Source: Frankia sp. AiPs1 (GTDB taxonomy: Bacteria > Actinomycetota > Actinomycetes > Frankiales > Frankiaceae). Taken from it: a stretch of 64,000 bases of DNA. This document shows positions 1-7,423 of this stretch, one piece after another. How positions within the stretch are numbered: position 1 is the stretch's first letter; each line of letters opens with the position of its first letter. The notes beneath the pieces were generated by a model. It was not told where the DNA came from. It was given only the letters and a program-made list of their open reading frames with translations, and did no database searches. A program made the translations under genes and the position numbers. The stretch covers positions 1 to 64,000 of the forward strand of contig NZ_JAMQQF010000001.1 in assembly GCF_023716945.1 (NCBI RefSeq), written 5' to 3'.

Positions 1-11
1 GGGATGGGCGC

Positions 12-1310
12 ATGGTTATTTTTTTTATACCAGACAGGGCCGCCGCGCGGCTGTGCGGCGCGCCGGCCGACCTGCGGGTGTCGCCGGAGTGGGCGGCCTG
101 GGCCAACGGTGTCGCCGTGCGGGAACTCGACTTCCACGACACCTACCTGGCCGCCGACTACTCCCACCCGGGCGACAACATCCCGCCCGTGCTCGCCGTC
201 GCCCAGCACCTGGGCCTGGGCGGTCGCGCGCTGGTGCGCGCCATCGCCACCGGCTACGAGATCCAGGTCGCCCTCGTCACCGGGATCTGCCTGCACAGCC
301 ACCGGATCGACCACATCGCGCACCTCGGCCCGTCCGCCGCCGCCGGCATCGGCACCCTGCTCGGCCTGCCGACCGAGACCGTCTACCAGGCCGTCGGGCA
401 GGCCCTGCACACGACCACGACGACGCGGCAGTCCCGTAAGGGCGAGATCTCCAGCTGGAAGGCGTACGCCCCCGCTTTCGCCGGCAAGCTCGCCGTCGAG
501 GCCGTCGACCGGGCCATGCGCGGTGAGGGCGCCCCGTCCCCGGCCTACGAGGGGGAGGACGGGTTCATCGCCTGGCTGCTCGACGGACCCGGCGCCCGGT
601 ACGTGGTCAGCCTGCCGGCCTCGGGTGAAGCCAAGCGCGGCATTCTCGACACCTACACCAAGGAGCACTCCGCGGAGTACCAGAGCCAGGCGCTGATCGA
701 CCTGGCTCGCCGGCTCGGGCCCCGGATCGGGGACTTCTCCCGGGTCCGCTCGATCGTGATCCACACCAGCCATCACACGCACCACGTGATCGGCTCGGGG
801 GCCGGCGATCCGCAGAAGTACGACCCGTCGGCCAGCCGGGAGACCCTCGACCACTCGATCCCCTACATCTTCGCCGTCGCCCTGCAGGACGGCGACTGGC
901 ACCACGAACGCTCCTACGCCACCGAGCGGGCCGCCCGGCCCGACGCCGTCGCCCTCTGGCAGAAGATCACCACCGTCGAGGACGAGGAGTGGACGCGCCG
1001 CTACCACTGCGCCGATCCGGCGGAGAAGGCCTTCGGTGGACGGGTCGTCATCGAGCTCGACGACGACACCGTGCTCACCGACGAGATCGCCGTCGCCGAC
1101 GCCCATCCGCTGGGCGCGCGTCCGTTCGGCCGGGACGCCTACGTCGCCAAGTTCCGCCGGCTCGCCGACGGCATCATTCCCGCCGCCGAGCAGGACCGTT
1201 TCCTCGACACCGCCACCCGTCTGCCGGACCTCGGCCCGGACGAGCTGGCAGGGCTCACCCTCACCCCGCAGCCCGCGTTCACCGGCGGACACACCCACGG
1301 AATCTTCTGA
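12..1310 (+). CDS. prpD: MmgE/PrpD family 2-methylcitrate dehydratase, 5' truncated
   Basis: Probable 2-methylcitrate dehydratase of the methylcitrate cycle, which removes propionyl-CoA-derived carbon in the cytoplasm. From about base 38 the translation follows the MmgE/PrpD family: an N-terminal '[16 protein letters not shown]' block, a '[18 protein letters not shown]' helix region and a lyase-like C-terminal half. Family members are usually 480-500 residues. Here only about 430 are readable, so some 60 N-terminal residues are missing. The first codons (MVIFFIPD) come from a T-run (T8 near base 20) that does not look like the family or like this genome, so the apparent ATG at 12 is probably not a true start. 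The intact prpB follows 94 bp downstream on the same strand, which supports the assignment. Known of the family: Fe-independent dehydration of 2-methylcitrate. The truncation may be a contig edge or a real rearrangement. Confidence 0.85.
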   Translation: MVIFFIPDRAAARLCGAPADLRVSPEWAAWANGVAVRELDFHDTYLAADYSHPGDNIPPVLAVAQHLGLGGRALVRAIATGYEIQVALVTGICLHSHRIDHIAHLGPSAAAGIGTLLGLPTETVYQAVGQALHTTTTTRQSRKGEISSWKAYAPAFAGKLAVEAVDRAMRGEGAPSPAYEGEDGFIAWLLDGPGARYVVSLPASGEAKRGILDTYTKEHSAEYQSQALIDLARRLGPRIGDFSRVRSIVIHTSHHTHHVIGSGAGDPQKYDPSASRETLDHSIPYIFAVALQDGDWHHERSYATERAARPDAVALWQKITTVEDEEWTRRYHCADPAEKAFGGRVVIELDDDTVLTDEIAVADAHPLGARPFGRDAYVAKFRRLADGIIPAAEQDRFLDTATRLPDLGPDELAGLTLTPQPAFTGGHTHGIF

Positions 1311-1404
1311 CCCTCCCACCAGGCTTCCCCACCAGGCTTCCCCACCAGGCCTGCCCGGCCAGTAGACGCCCCGGCGATCAGCCGGCGCAGGAAAGGAACC
1401 GCAG

Positions 1405-2298
1405 ATGCTGCACGCGACGAAACCGGTGCATGACAAGCGCGCGCACTTCCGCGACGAGCTGCGTTCCGGCAGGCTCCTGCGGCTGCCCGGCGCGTTCAAC
1501 CCGCTGACCGCGGTCCTCATCGCCGAACTGGGCTTCGACGGGGTCTACGTCTCCGGTGCGGTCCTCTCCGCCGACCTGGCACTGCCCGACATCGGCCTGA
1601 CCACCCTCACCGAGGTCGCCGGGCGCGCCGGCCAGATCGCCCGGGTCACCGACCTGCCCACCCTCGTCGACGCGGACACCGGCTTCGGCGAGGCGATGAA
1701 CGTCGCCCGCACCGTCCAGCTCCTCGAGGACGCCGGGCTCGCCGGCTGCCACCTCGAGGACCAGGTCAACCCCAAACGATGCGGGCATCTCGACGGCAAG
1801 TCCGTCGTGGCGACCGAGGAGATGGTCCGCCGGATCCGCGCCGCCGTCGCCGCGCGGCGTGACCCGAACTTCGTCCTCTGCGCCCGCACCGACGCCCGCG
1901 CCGTCGAGGGCCTGGCCGCCGCCACCGAGCGGGCCCGCGCCTACGTCGACGCCGGCGCCGACATGATCTTCCCGGAGGCGATGGCCGACGCCGCCGAGTT
2001 CGCCGCCGTGCGCAAAGCCGTCGACGTGCCGATCCTCGCGAACATGACCGAGTTCGGCAAGAGCGAGCTGCTCACCGCCGCCACCCTGGAATCCGCCGGG
2101 GTCAACCTGGTCATCTACCCGGTCACCCTGCTGCGGATCGCGATGGGAGCCGTCGAGGACGGGCTGCGGCGCCTGCTCGCCGACGGCACCCAGGCCGGCC
2201 TCGTCGACCGGATGCAGACCCGCGCGCGACTCTACGAACTACTCGACTACGCCGCCTACAACACCTTCGACACGAGCATCTTCACCTTCCGGCTCTGA
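1405..2298 (+). CDS. prpB: Methylisocitrate lyase (isocitrate lyase/PEP mutase superfamily)
   Basis: Cleaves 2-methylisocitrate to pyruvate and succinate, the last step of the methylcitrate cycle. The 297-residue protein has the expected length and a TIM-barrel pattern: 'LPGAFNPLTAVLIAELGFDG' near residues 29-48, 'DADTGFGEAMNVARTV' with metal-binding Asp residues near 92-107, and the catalytic 'KRCGH' loop near 124-128. 'ARTDAR' and 'PEAMAD' follow further on. A good ribosome site (AGGAAAGGA) lies about 7 bases before the ATG. It sits directly downstream of prpD, so the two are probably one operon. Function is assigned by family and context; no odd features seen. Confidence 0.92.
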   Translation: MLHATKPVHDKRAHFRDELRSGRLLRLPGAFNPLTAVLIAELGFDGVYVSGAVLSADLALPDIGLTTLTEVAGRAGQIARVTDLPTLVDADTGFGEAMNVARTVQLLEDAGLAGCHLEDQVNPKRCGHLDGKSVVATEEMVRRIRAAVAARRDPNFVLCARTDARAVEGLAAATERARAYVDAGADMIFPEAMADAAEFAAVRKAVDVPILANMTEFGKSELLTAATLESAGVNLVIYPVTLLRIAMGAVEDGLRRLLADGTQAGLVDRMQTRARLYELLDYAAYNTFDTSIFTFRL

Positions 2299-2330
2299 TT
2301 CCGGCTCTGTGCATCCGGTGTCGTCGTCGG

Positions 2331-2606
2331 TCACCGCTGCGGTGGCCCGACGGGCAGGTTTCCCGGTTCCACCCGGTCCACCTCGACCACCACGGCCTCG
2401 GGCAGTCCCGACCTTCTCGCAGCGGCCCAGACAACCTCGGCCGTCGGCGCCTCGAACAGACAGTACGACTTGCGCTGGTCCGCGCTCAGGAACGAGAACA
2501 CCCAGCGCAGACCCTCCTCGACGTCCTGGGCGTCGAGCGCACCCAGGCCGAGCTCGGCCAGCTTCATCTGCTCGACGTATTCGCGCTCCACCAGGAACAG
2601 CGGCAC
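2331..2606 (-). CDS. DUF4242 small protein (SCO4226-type)
   Basis: A 91-residue protein beginning MPLFLVEREY with the pattern of DUF4242 family proteins: a small ferredoxin-like alpha/beta fold with a conserved N-terminal strand, a central 'WVFSFLSADQRKSYCLFEAP' strand pair and 'AARRSGLP' helix. Some relatives bind nickel; function here is unknown. It starts with GTG preceded by AAGGAGAG, a strong ribosome site. It lies 57 bp downstream of, and co-directional with, the large LuxR regulator, so it could be read from the same transcript. It converges with prpB, with only 32 bp between the two stops. Confidence 0.75.
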   Translation of the reverse strand: MPLFLVEREYVEQMKLAELGLGALDAQDVEEGLRWVFSFLSADQRKSYCLFEAPTAEVVWAAARRSGLPEAVVVEVDRVEPGNLPVGPPQR

Positions 2607-2663
2607 GAGCTCTCCTTCTCCAGTTCAGGTCGTCGTTTCTTCGCCGCCAGGTCGGGTCGCTCG

Positions 2664-5600
2664 TCAGGCCTGGTGGTCGGCCTCGCCGGCGAGCCCGTTG
2701 CGGTAGGCGAACGAGGCCGCCTCGGTCCGGTTGGCGGACGCCGTCTTCATCAGGATGCTGCGGACATGGTTCGCGGCCGTGTTCTGGCTGACGAACAAGG
2801 CCTGGCCGATATCGCGATTGCTGTGCCCCCGGGACAGCAGTCGCAACACCTCGATCTCCCGTTCGGTCAGCCCACAGGGCGCCGGGTCCCACCGGGAGAT
2901 CCGCCCCGCGCCGGCCGGCGCCGTCGCCACCGCCTCCGCCGCCACTGCCGCCTCCGCCTCCGCCACTGCCGCCTCCGCCACTGCCACCGCCGCTGACCGC
3001 TCGGACAGCGCCGCCACCTCGTCCAGGATGGCGGTCAGGCCGTAGCGGACCCCGACCTGGCGGGCGGCGGCAAGCTCGCCGTCGGCCCGTTCGAGGTCGC
3101 CCCGACCACGCCGGGCAATCAGCATCCGAGCGTGACCACAACGCGTCCGGGCCAACCAGGTCCGCGCGCCGATCCGACTGTTGATCTGCACAGCGGCCTG
3201 AAAATGTCGTTGCGCGTCGTCCCACCTCTGCGTGCAGGTGGCGAGCGCGGCGAGGTACCGGTCCGCCGCGCCGTGACAGGCGACGAGACCAGCGACGATG
3301 ATCACGCTGCCGGCAAGCGGCAGCAGCTCGTCGTAAAGCTGGCTGGCGTGCTCGGCGTCCCCGAGCGTCCCGCAGGCGTCGGCGAGGTAGGTCAGCGCCG
3401 CGACCCGAAGCGAGTCGTGCGGCAGCTCGGCGAAGTCGTCGGCGCACAGCCGGCCGATCTCCGCCCGCGCCTGGTCAGCCCAACCCAGTTCGGCGTACAG
3501 GACGGCGAGCGCCGGCCGCCACATCGTCCCCGCATCCCGTCGCGCGGCGAGCAGCCGCACGACCGGTGCCAGCTCGCCGAGGCGGGCCTGTTCCCGGCGT
3601 ACACCGAACATCTGGATGCCGTGGGCGCCGGAGGCATCGTATCCCTCGGCCCGGCTCAGCTCGAGCGCGCAGTCCGCCGCGGCGGCGGACTCGGCGAGGC
3701 GGCCGTCCGCGAGCGCGACGGCGGCGGCGGACTGCTCACAGGCGTAGAGGTAATGGTGCTGGCCGAGTCGCTCGGCGAGGGCCCGGTACGCCACGATCTC
3801 GCGCCGCAGGTCGTCGAGGCGGCCGAGTTCGGCGAGCACGGGCAGCCGCCACGTCCGGATGGAACAGCCGAGGTCGTCGTTCCCGGTCTCCTCGGCCAGC
3901 GCGAGGGCCTCGTCCATCGCGGTCAGCACCTGCTCGCCGCCGCGGTCACCACGACCCCAGTAGCTCTGAGCCAGCGCCCAGGCCAGTGACTGCCGGTCGG
4001 ACTGGGAGCGGGCGAGTGCCACCGCGTCCGCCAGCGCCGCGGCCGCCCGCTGCCGGTCACCGCGGTATCCGTGCGCCCGAACGAGCGCGGCCAGCAGGCG
4101 CACCCGCAGACCCGCGGCCCGGTTCCCCAGCGCGCCCAGGGCTTCGAACAGGACGGCGGTCGTTGCGGCGTCCACGATCCCCGGCCGCCAGCAGGTCTCC
4201 TCGAGGCCGAGGGCGCCCTGGGCAAGCAGGACGGCGTCCTCGGCGTCACGGGCGACGTCGACGGCGGCCCGGTAGCAGGCGAGGGCTTCCCGCCAACGGC
4301 TGGCCGCCCGCAGCGCGTCGCCGGCCCGAAGCTGCACCCGGCCCTGCTCGGCCGCCGGGACCCCGAGGTCCAGCGCCGAGCGCAGCAGATCCGCCGCCCG
4401 ATCAAACGCACACTGGCGAAAGGCCAGCTCCGCGGCTCGCAGACTGTAGGTGACGGCCTTGTCGGCCGGCCCCAACGGGGCCGCCGCGACGAAGTGCGTG
4501 GCCAGCTCAACCGTTCGCCGAGCCTCGTCACCCGGGGTGAGCTCGACGGCCTCGGCCACCCGCAGATGCAGCAGCGCCCGCCTGATGTGGGTCAGCTGGC
4601 CGACGACGGCGCGGCGCACCAGCTCGTGGGTGAACCGGTAGCGGTGGTAGGAACCCGGTACCGGTACGAGGGTGGCGCTGGCCAGGGCCTCGTCGAGGGC
4701 CGCGAGCAGCGCCGCCTCGTCGAGGTCGGTGGCCGCCCGCAGCAGTCCCAGGTCTGTTTCGGGCCCCACGGTCGCGGCCACCTCGAGCAGGGCCCGGGTT
4801 GCGGGTCCGAGCCGGGCAAGGCGGTGCGTGACGACCTCGCGAACGCTGTCCGGGCTGCCGACATCGGCCAGCGGACCGGCCAGCCGCCATCCGGCCACCG
4901 TGCGGTCGGCGACACCGGTCTCGACCATGCCGGTCTCGACGATGCCGGTCTCGACGAGGTGACACCACAGCTCCCCGAGCAGGAAGGCATTGCCCCGTGT
5001 GAGCGCCCGCATCGTCCTGGTCACGGCGATGCGATGGTCGTCGAGGGCGGCTCCGCCGGCCCGGTCGACGAGCTCGGCGACCATCGCCTCGTCGAACCCG
5101 CCCAACCGCAACCGGACGACCGCGTCGACGCGGGCCAGGTCGGCCAGCGTGTCCGCGAGAGGTTCACCCAGTTCGGCGGTGTCCCGGAACACCCCGATCA
5201 GCAGCACTCGCGCGTCGGCCCGGGCCCGCAACAGGGTGCGGACGAGAAGCAGCGTCGACTGGTCCGCCCATTGCAGGTCGTCCAGGATCAGCAGCACCGG
5301 CCGGCGTGCGCTCGTGTTGGCCAGCAGGTCGACGAGTGCGGTGTGAAGCCGGTGCCGTTCGGTCTCGGTCGACGACGTCTCCGGCACCGACAGCCCGCCC
5401 ACCCGGCGTGGCAGGTCCGCGAACAGCCGCGTCAGCTCGCCGCCGAGCGGCCCCACGTCGACCGCGAGTTCGTCGGAGTCGGCGTACCGCAGCAGGTGGC
5501 CCAGCGCCTGCGCGACCGACTGGTAGGGCATCGGTGCGGTCGGGTCGCAGACGCCGTAGAGGACCTGGCCGCCGGCCGCCGCCACCTCGTGGGCGAACTC

Positions 5601-5918
5601 CCGGACCAGTCGGCTCTTACCGGCGCCGGGCTCACCGCTGACGAGAGCGACCCGGTGGCCGGCCTGGGACTGCTCCCAGAGCGCGCGCAGCCGAGCCAGC
5701 TCCGCCGCCCGGCCCACGAAGCCGAAACGCGGTACGACCTGGAGCGCCGCGGGCAGCAGAGGTTGCTCGCGTTCCATCCTCACCACCGTGTCGACCTTCA
5801 TCACCGTGTCGACCTTCACCGCTGCGTCGACCTTCACCGCTGCGTCGACCTTCACCGCCGTCTCGACCACCCTTCGCGGGCCTGCGTCGACAGTGCCCGG
5901 CCTCCTGGCGGGTGACAA
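2664..5918 (-). CDS. Large LuxR-family transcriptional regulator with AAA/STAND ATPase domain
   Basis: A 1084-residue LAL-type regulator: an N-terminal P-loop ATPase (Walker A 'GEPGAGKS', Walker B-like 'VLLILDDLQWAD'), a long alpha-helical TPR-like middle, and a C-terminal LuxR HTH ('LTEREIEVLRLLSRGHSNRDIG') followed by a short tail. Such proteins couple ATP and ligand binding to activation of nearby operons; the ligand is unknown. The start is uncertain. The first ATG is residue 48 (5775-5777) but has GGTGAGG directly against it; earlier TTG/GTG codons lie in or before a tandem repeat encoding AVKVDA hexapeptides. Just before the HTH there is an Ala/Glu-rich repeat linker. It is divergent from the acyl-CoA dehydrogenase-like gene, a plausible target. 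Confidence 0.85.
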   Translation of the reverse strand: MSPARRPGTVDAGPRRVVETAVKVDAAVKVDAAVKVDTVMKVDTVVRMEREQPLLPAALQVVPRFGFVGRAAELARLRALWEQSQAGHRVALVSGEPGAGKSRLVREFAHEVAAAGGQVLYGVCDPTAPMPYQSVAQALGHLLRYADSDELAVDVGPLGGELTRLFADLPRRVGGLSVPETSSTETERHRLHTALVDLLANTSARRPVLLILDDLQWADQSTLLLVRTLLRARADARVLLIGVFRDTAELGEPLADTLADLARVDAVVRLRLGGFDEAMVAELVDRAGGAALDDHRIAVTRTMRALTRGNAFLLGELWCHLVETGIVETGMVETGVADRTVAGWRLAGPLADVGSPDSVREVVTHRLARLGPATRALLEVAATVGPETDLGLLRAATDLDEAALLAALDEALASATLVPVPGSYHRYRFTHELVRRAVVGQLTHIRRALLHLRVAEAVELTPGDEARRTVELATHFVAAAPLGPADKAVTYSLRAAELAFRQCAFDRAADLLRSALDLGVPAAEQGRVQLRAGDALRAASRWREALACYRAAVDVARDAEDAVLLAQGALGLEETCWRPGIVDAATTAVLFEALGALGNRAAGLRVRLLAALVRAHGYRGDRQRAAAALADAVALARSQSDRQSLAWALAQSYWGRGDRGGEQVLTAMDEALALAEETGNDDLGCSIRTWRLPVLAELGRLDDLRREIVAYRALAERLGQHHYLYACEQSAAAVALADGRLAESAAAADCALELSRAEGYDASGAHGIQMFGVRREQARLGELAPVVRLLAARRDAGTMWRPALAVLYAELGWADQARAEIGRLCADDFAELPHDSLRVAALTYLADACGTLGDAEHASQLYDELLPLAGSVIIVAGLVACHGAADRYLAALATCTQRWDDAQRHFQAAVQINSRIGARTWLARTRCGHARMLIARRGRGDLERADGELAAARQVGVRYGLTAILDEVAALSERSAAVAVAEAAVAEAEAAVAAEAVATAPAGAGRISRWDPAPCGLTEREIEVLRLLSRGHSNRDIGQALFVSQNTAANHVRSILMKTASANRTEAASFAYRNGLAGEADHQA
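5790..5861. repeat. Four 18-bp tandem repeats at the 5' end of the LuxR gene
   Basis: Four consecutive 18-bp units of the type GTCGACCTTCACCGCTGC (plus strand); units 2 and 3 are identical and units 1 and 4 differ at a few positions. Read on the minus strand they encode a repeated KVDAAV hexapeptide, if translation starts upstream. Each unit contains GAAGG followed by GTG or ATG on the minus strand, so the array could also offer several weak initiation sites. Copy number changes would not break the frame. Confidence 0.9.
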
Positions 5919-6061
5919 GGCTCTGTCGGCAACCAGCCAGCCCCGTAGTCAGATCTGAACCTGCGGCCGAAGGCCGGGGCGAACCGCCGCCTCCGATGAC
6001 GGTCAACGCTGGTCATGGCAGGACGACGCGGTGCTCCTAGCGTCGGTGGCGACCAGTCACG

Positions 6062-6113
6062 GCGCCGAACCGCAGCGCCGAATCGCAGCGCCGAATCGCA
6101 GCGCCGAACCGCT
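6062..6113. repeat. Four 13-bp direct repeats upstream of the acyl-CoA dehydrogenase-like gene
   Basis: Four head-to-tail copies of GCGCCGAAYCGCA occupy the leader just before the ribosome site of the gene starting at 6132, inside the divergent promoter region shared with the LuxR regulator. Units 2 and 3 are identical; units 1 and 4 differ by one or two bases. An operator/iteron role for the neighbouring regulator is possible but is inference; 13 bp is not a whole number of helical turns. Confidence 0.9.
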
Positions 6114-6131
6114 GCATCGAGAGGAAGTCCG

Positions 6132-7367
6132 ATGACCACTACTGCTGCCCCCACCACGCCACCGCCCGGCACGGCCGAATCCGGAGCCGGCATCCCGGCC
6201 GCGGCCGGGATCCTCGACGAGGAGATGCTGGCCCGCTTCGACCGTCGTGCCCCCAGCTACGACCGGGAGAACCGGTTTTTCACCGAGGACTTCGACGAAC
6301 TCAGGGCCTGCGGCTACCTCGACCTGGCACTGCCCGCCGAGTTCGGCGGCCCCGGCCGCACCCTCGCCGAGATCGGCCAGGCCCAGCGCCGGCTCGCCTA
6401 CCACGCCCCGGCCACCGCGATCGCGGTCAACATGCATTTCTACTGGACGGGGCTCGCCGCCGACCTGCTGCGCGCCGGCGACCGGAGCTGTGCCTGGATC
6501 CTCGAACGAGCCGCCGCGGGGGACGTGTTCGCCGCCGGCCACGGCGAAGCCGGCAACGACGTGCCGATCCTGGCGTCGACGACCACGGCCGAGCGGGTCG
6601 ACGGCGGCTGGGAGTTCACCGGCCACAAGATTTTCGGCAGCCTTTCGCCGGTGTGGGACTGGTTCGGCATTCACGGCACCGATCTGAGCGACCCCGCGAA
6701 CCCGAGGATCGTGCACGGCTTCATCCCGCGCAGTTCCAGGGGCTACCGCATCGAACCCACCTGGGACGTTCTGGGCATGCGGGCCACCGAAAGCAACGAC
6801 ACTCTGCTCGACCACGCCTTCGTCGCCGACGAGCACGTCCCGTTGGTCTGCCCGGCCGGGTTCGCCGGCGCGGGACCGTTCCAGGTCGGGATCTTCGCCT
6901 GGGCACTGCTGGGATTCGCCAACGTCTACGCCGGGATCGCGCAGCGCGCCTTCGACCTCACCGTGGCGAAGGTCCACCAGCGCACCTCGATCGCGCTCAC
7001 CCGGTCCATGGCCTACCACCCCGAGGTGCAGCACGAGGTCGCCGAGATGCGGATGGATCTCGAGACCGTGGACGCCCTGCTCGCCAAGGTCACCGGCGAC
7101 TGGTCCACCGGTGTCGACCACGGTGCGGACTGGCCCCTGAAGATCATCGCCGCGAAGCATGTGGCGGTCACCAGGTCCTGGCGGGTCGTCGACACCGCGC
7201 TCGATCTCACCGGCGGTGCCGGGGTCTTCCGCCGCAACCGGATGGAACAGCTGTTCCGCGATGCCCGGATGGGCCGCTTCCACCCCGCGAACTCCGCTCT
7301 CACCCACGAACTCGTCGCGAAGTTCTCCCTCGGCATCAACCCCGACGAACAGCCGCGCTGGGGCTGA
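6132..7367 (+). CDS. Acyl-CoA dehydrogenase-like flavoenzyme
   Basis: About 411 residues from the ATG at 6132, chosen because AGAGGAAG lies directly upstream; an in-frame ORF extends further 5' through the direct repeats but has no ribosome site. The protein shows the acyl-CoA dehydrogenase fold: N-terminal helical domain ('ALPAEFGGPGRTLAEI'), middle beta domain ('WEFTGHKIFGSLSPVWDW') and C-terminal helical domain ('DLTGGAGVFRRNRMEQLFRD'). The end reads 'GRFHPANSALTHELVAKFSLGI', as in the actinobacterial subgroup that includes DszC-like flavin monooxygenases, so it may be either an acyl-CoA dehydrogenase or a flavin-dependent oxygenase. Substrate unknown. It is divergent from the large LuxR regulator and converges with the MMPL exporter. 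Confidence 0.82.
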   Translation: MTTTAAPTTPPPGTAESGAGIPAAAGILDEEMLARFDRRAPSYDRENRFFTEDFDELRACGYLDLALPAEFGGPGRTLAEIGQAQRRLAYHAPATAIAVNMHFYWTGLAADLLRAGDRSCAWILERAAAGDVFAAGHGEAGNDVPILASTTTAERVDGGWEFTGHKIFGSLSPVWDWFGIHGTDLSDPANPRIVHGFIPRSSRGYRIEPTWDVLGMRATESNDTLLDHAFVADEHVPLVCPAGFAGAGPFQVGIFAWALLGFANVYAGIAQRAFDLTVAKVHQRTSIALTRSMAYHPEVQHEVAEMRMDLETVDALLAKVTGDWSTGVDHGADWPLKIIAAKHVAVTRSWRVVDTALDLTGGAGVFRRNRMEQLFRDARMGRFHPANSALTHELVAKFSLGINPDEQPRWG

Positions 7368-7376
7368 TTCCGACCC

Positions 7377-7407
7377 GCCTCAGGCCCACCTCCGACTCGC
7401 CTGAGGC
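7377..7407. terminator. Candidate bidirectional hairpin between convergent genes
   Basis: A perfect 9-bp inverted repeat (GCCTCAGGC / GCCTGAGGC) with a 13-nt loop lies 9 bases after the acyl-CoA dehydrogenase-like stop and 17 bases before the stop of the convergent MMPL gene. There is no T-tract, as is common in GC-rich actinobacteria, so this is a candidate only. Confidence 0.45.
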
Positions 7408-7423
7408 CCGTCTCAGGACCGCC

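Noticed and set aside
4071-5915. 614-codon plus-strand ORF opposite the LuxR regulator
   Set aside because: No motif, composition typical of an antisense frame in GC-rich DNA; the minus-strand frame has clear ATPase and HTH motifs.
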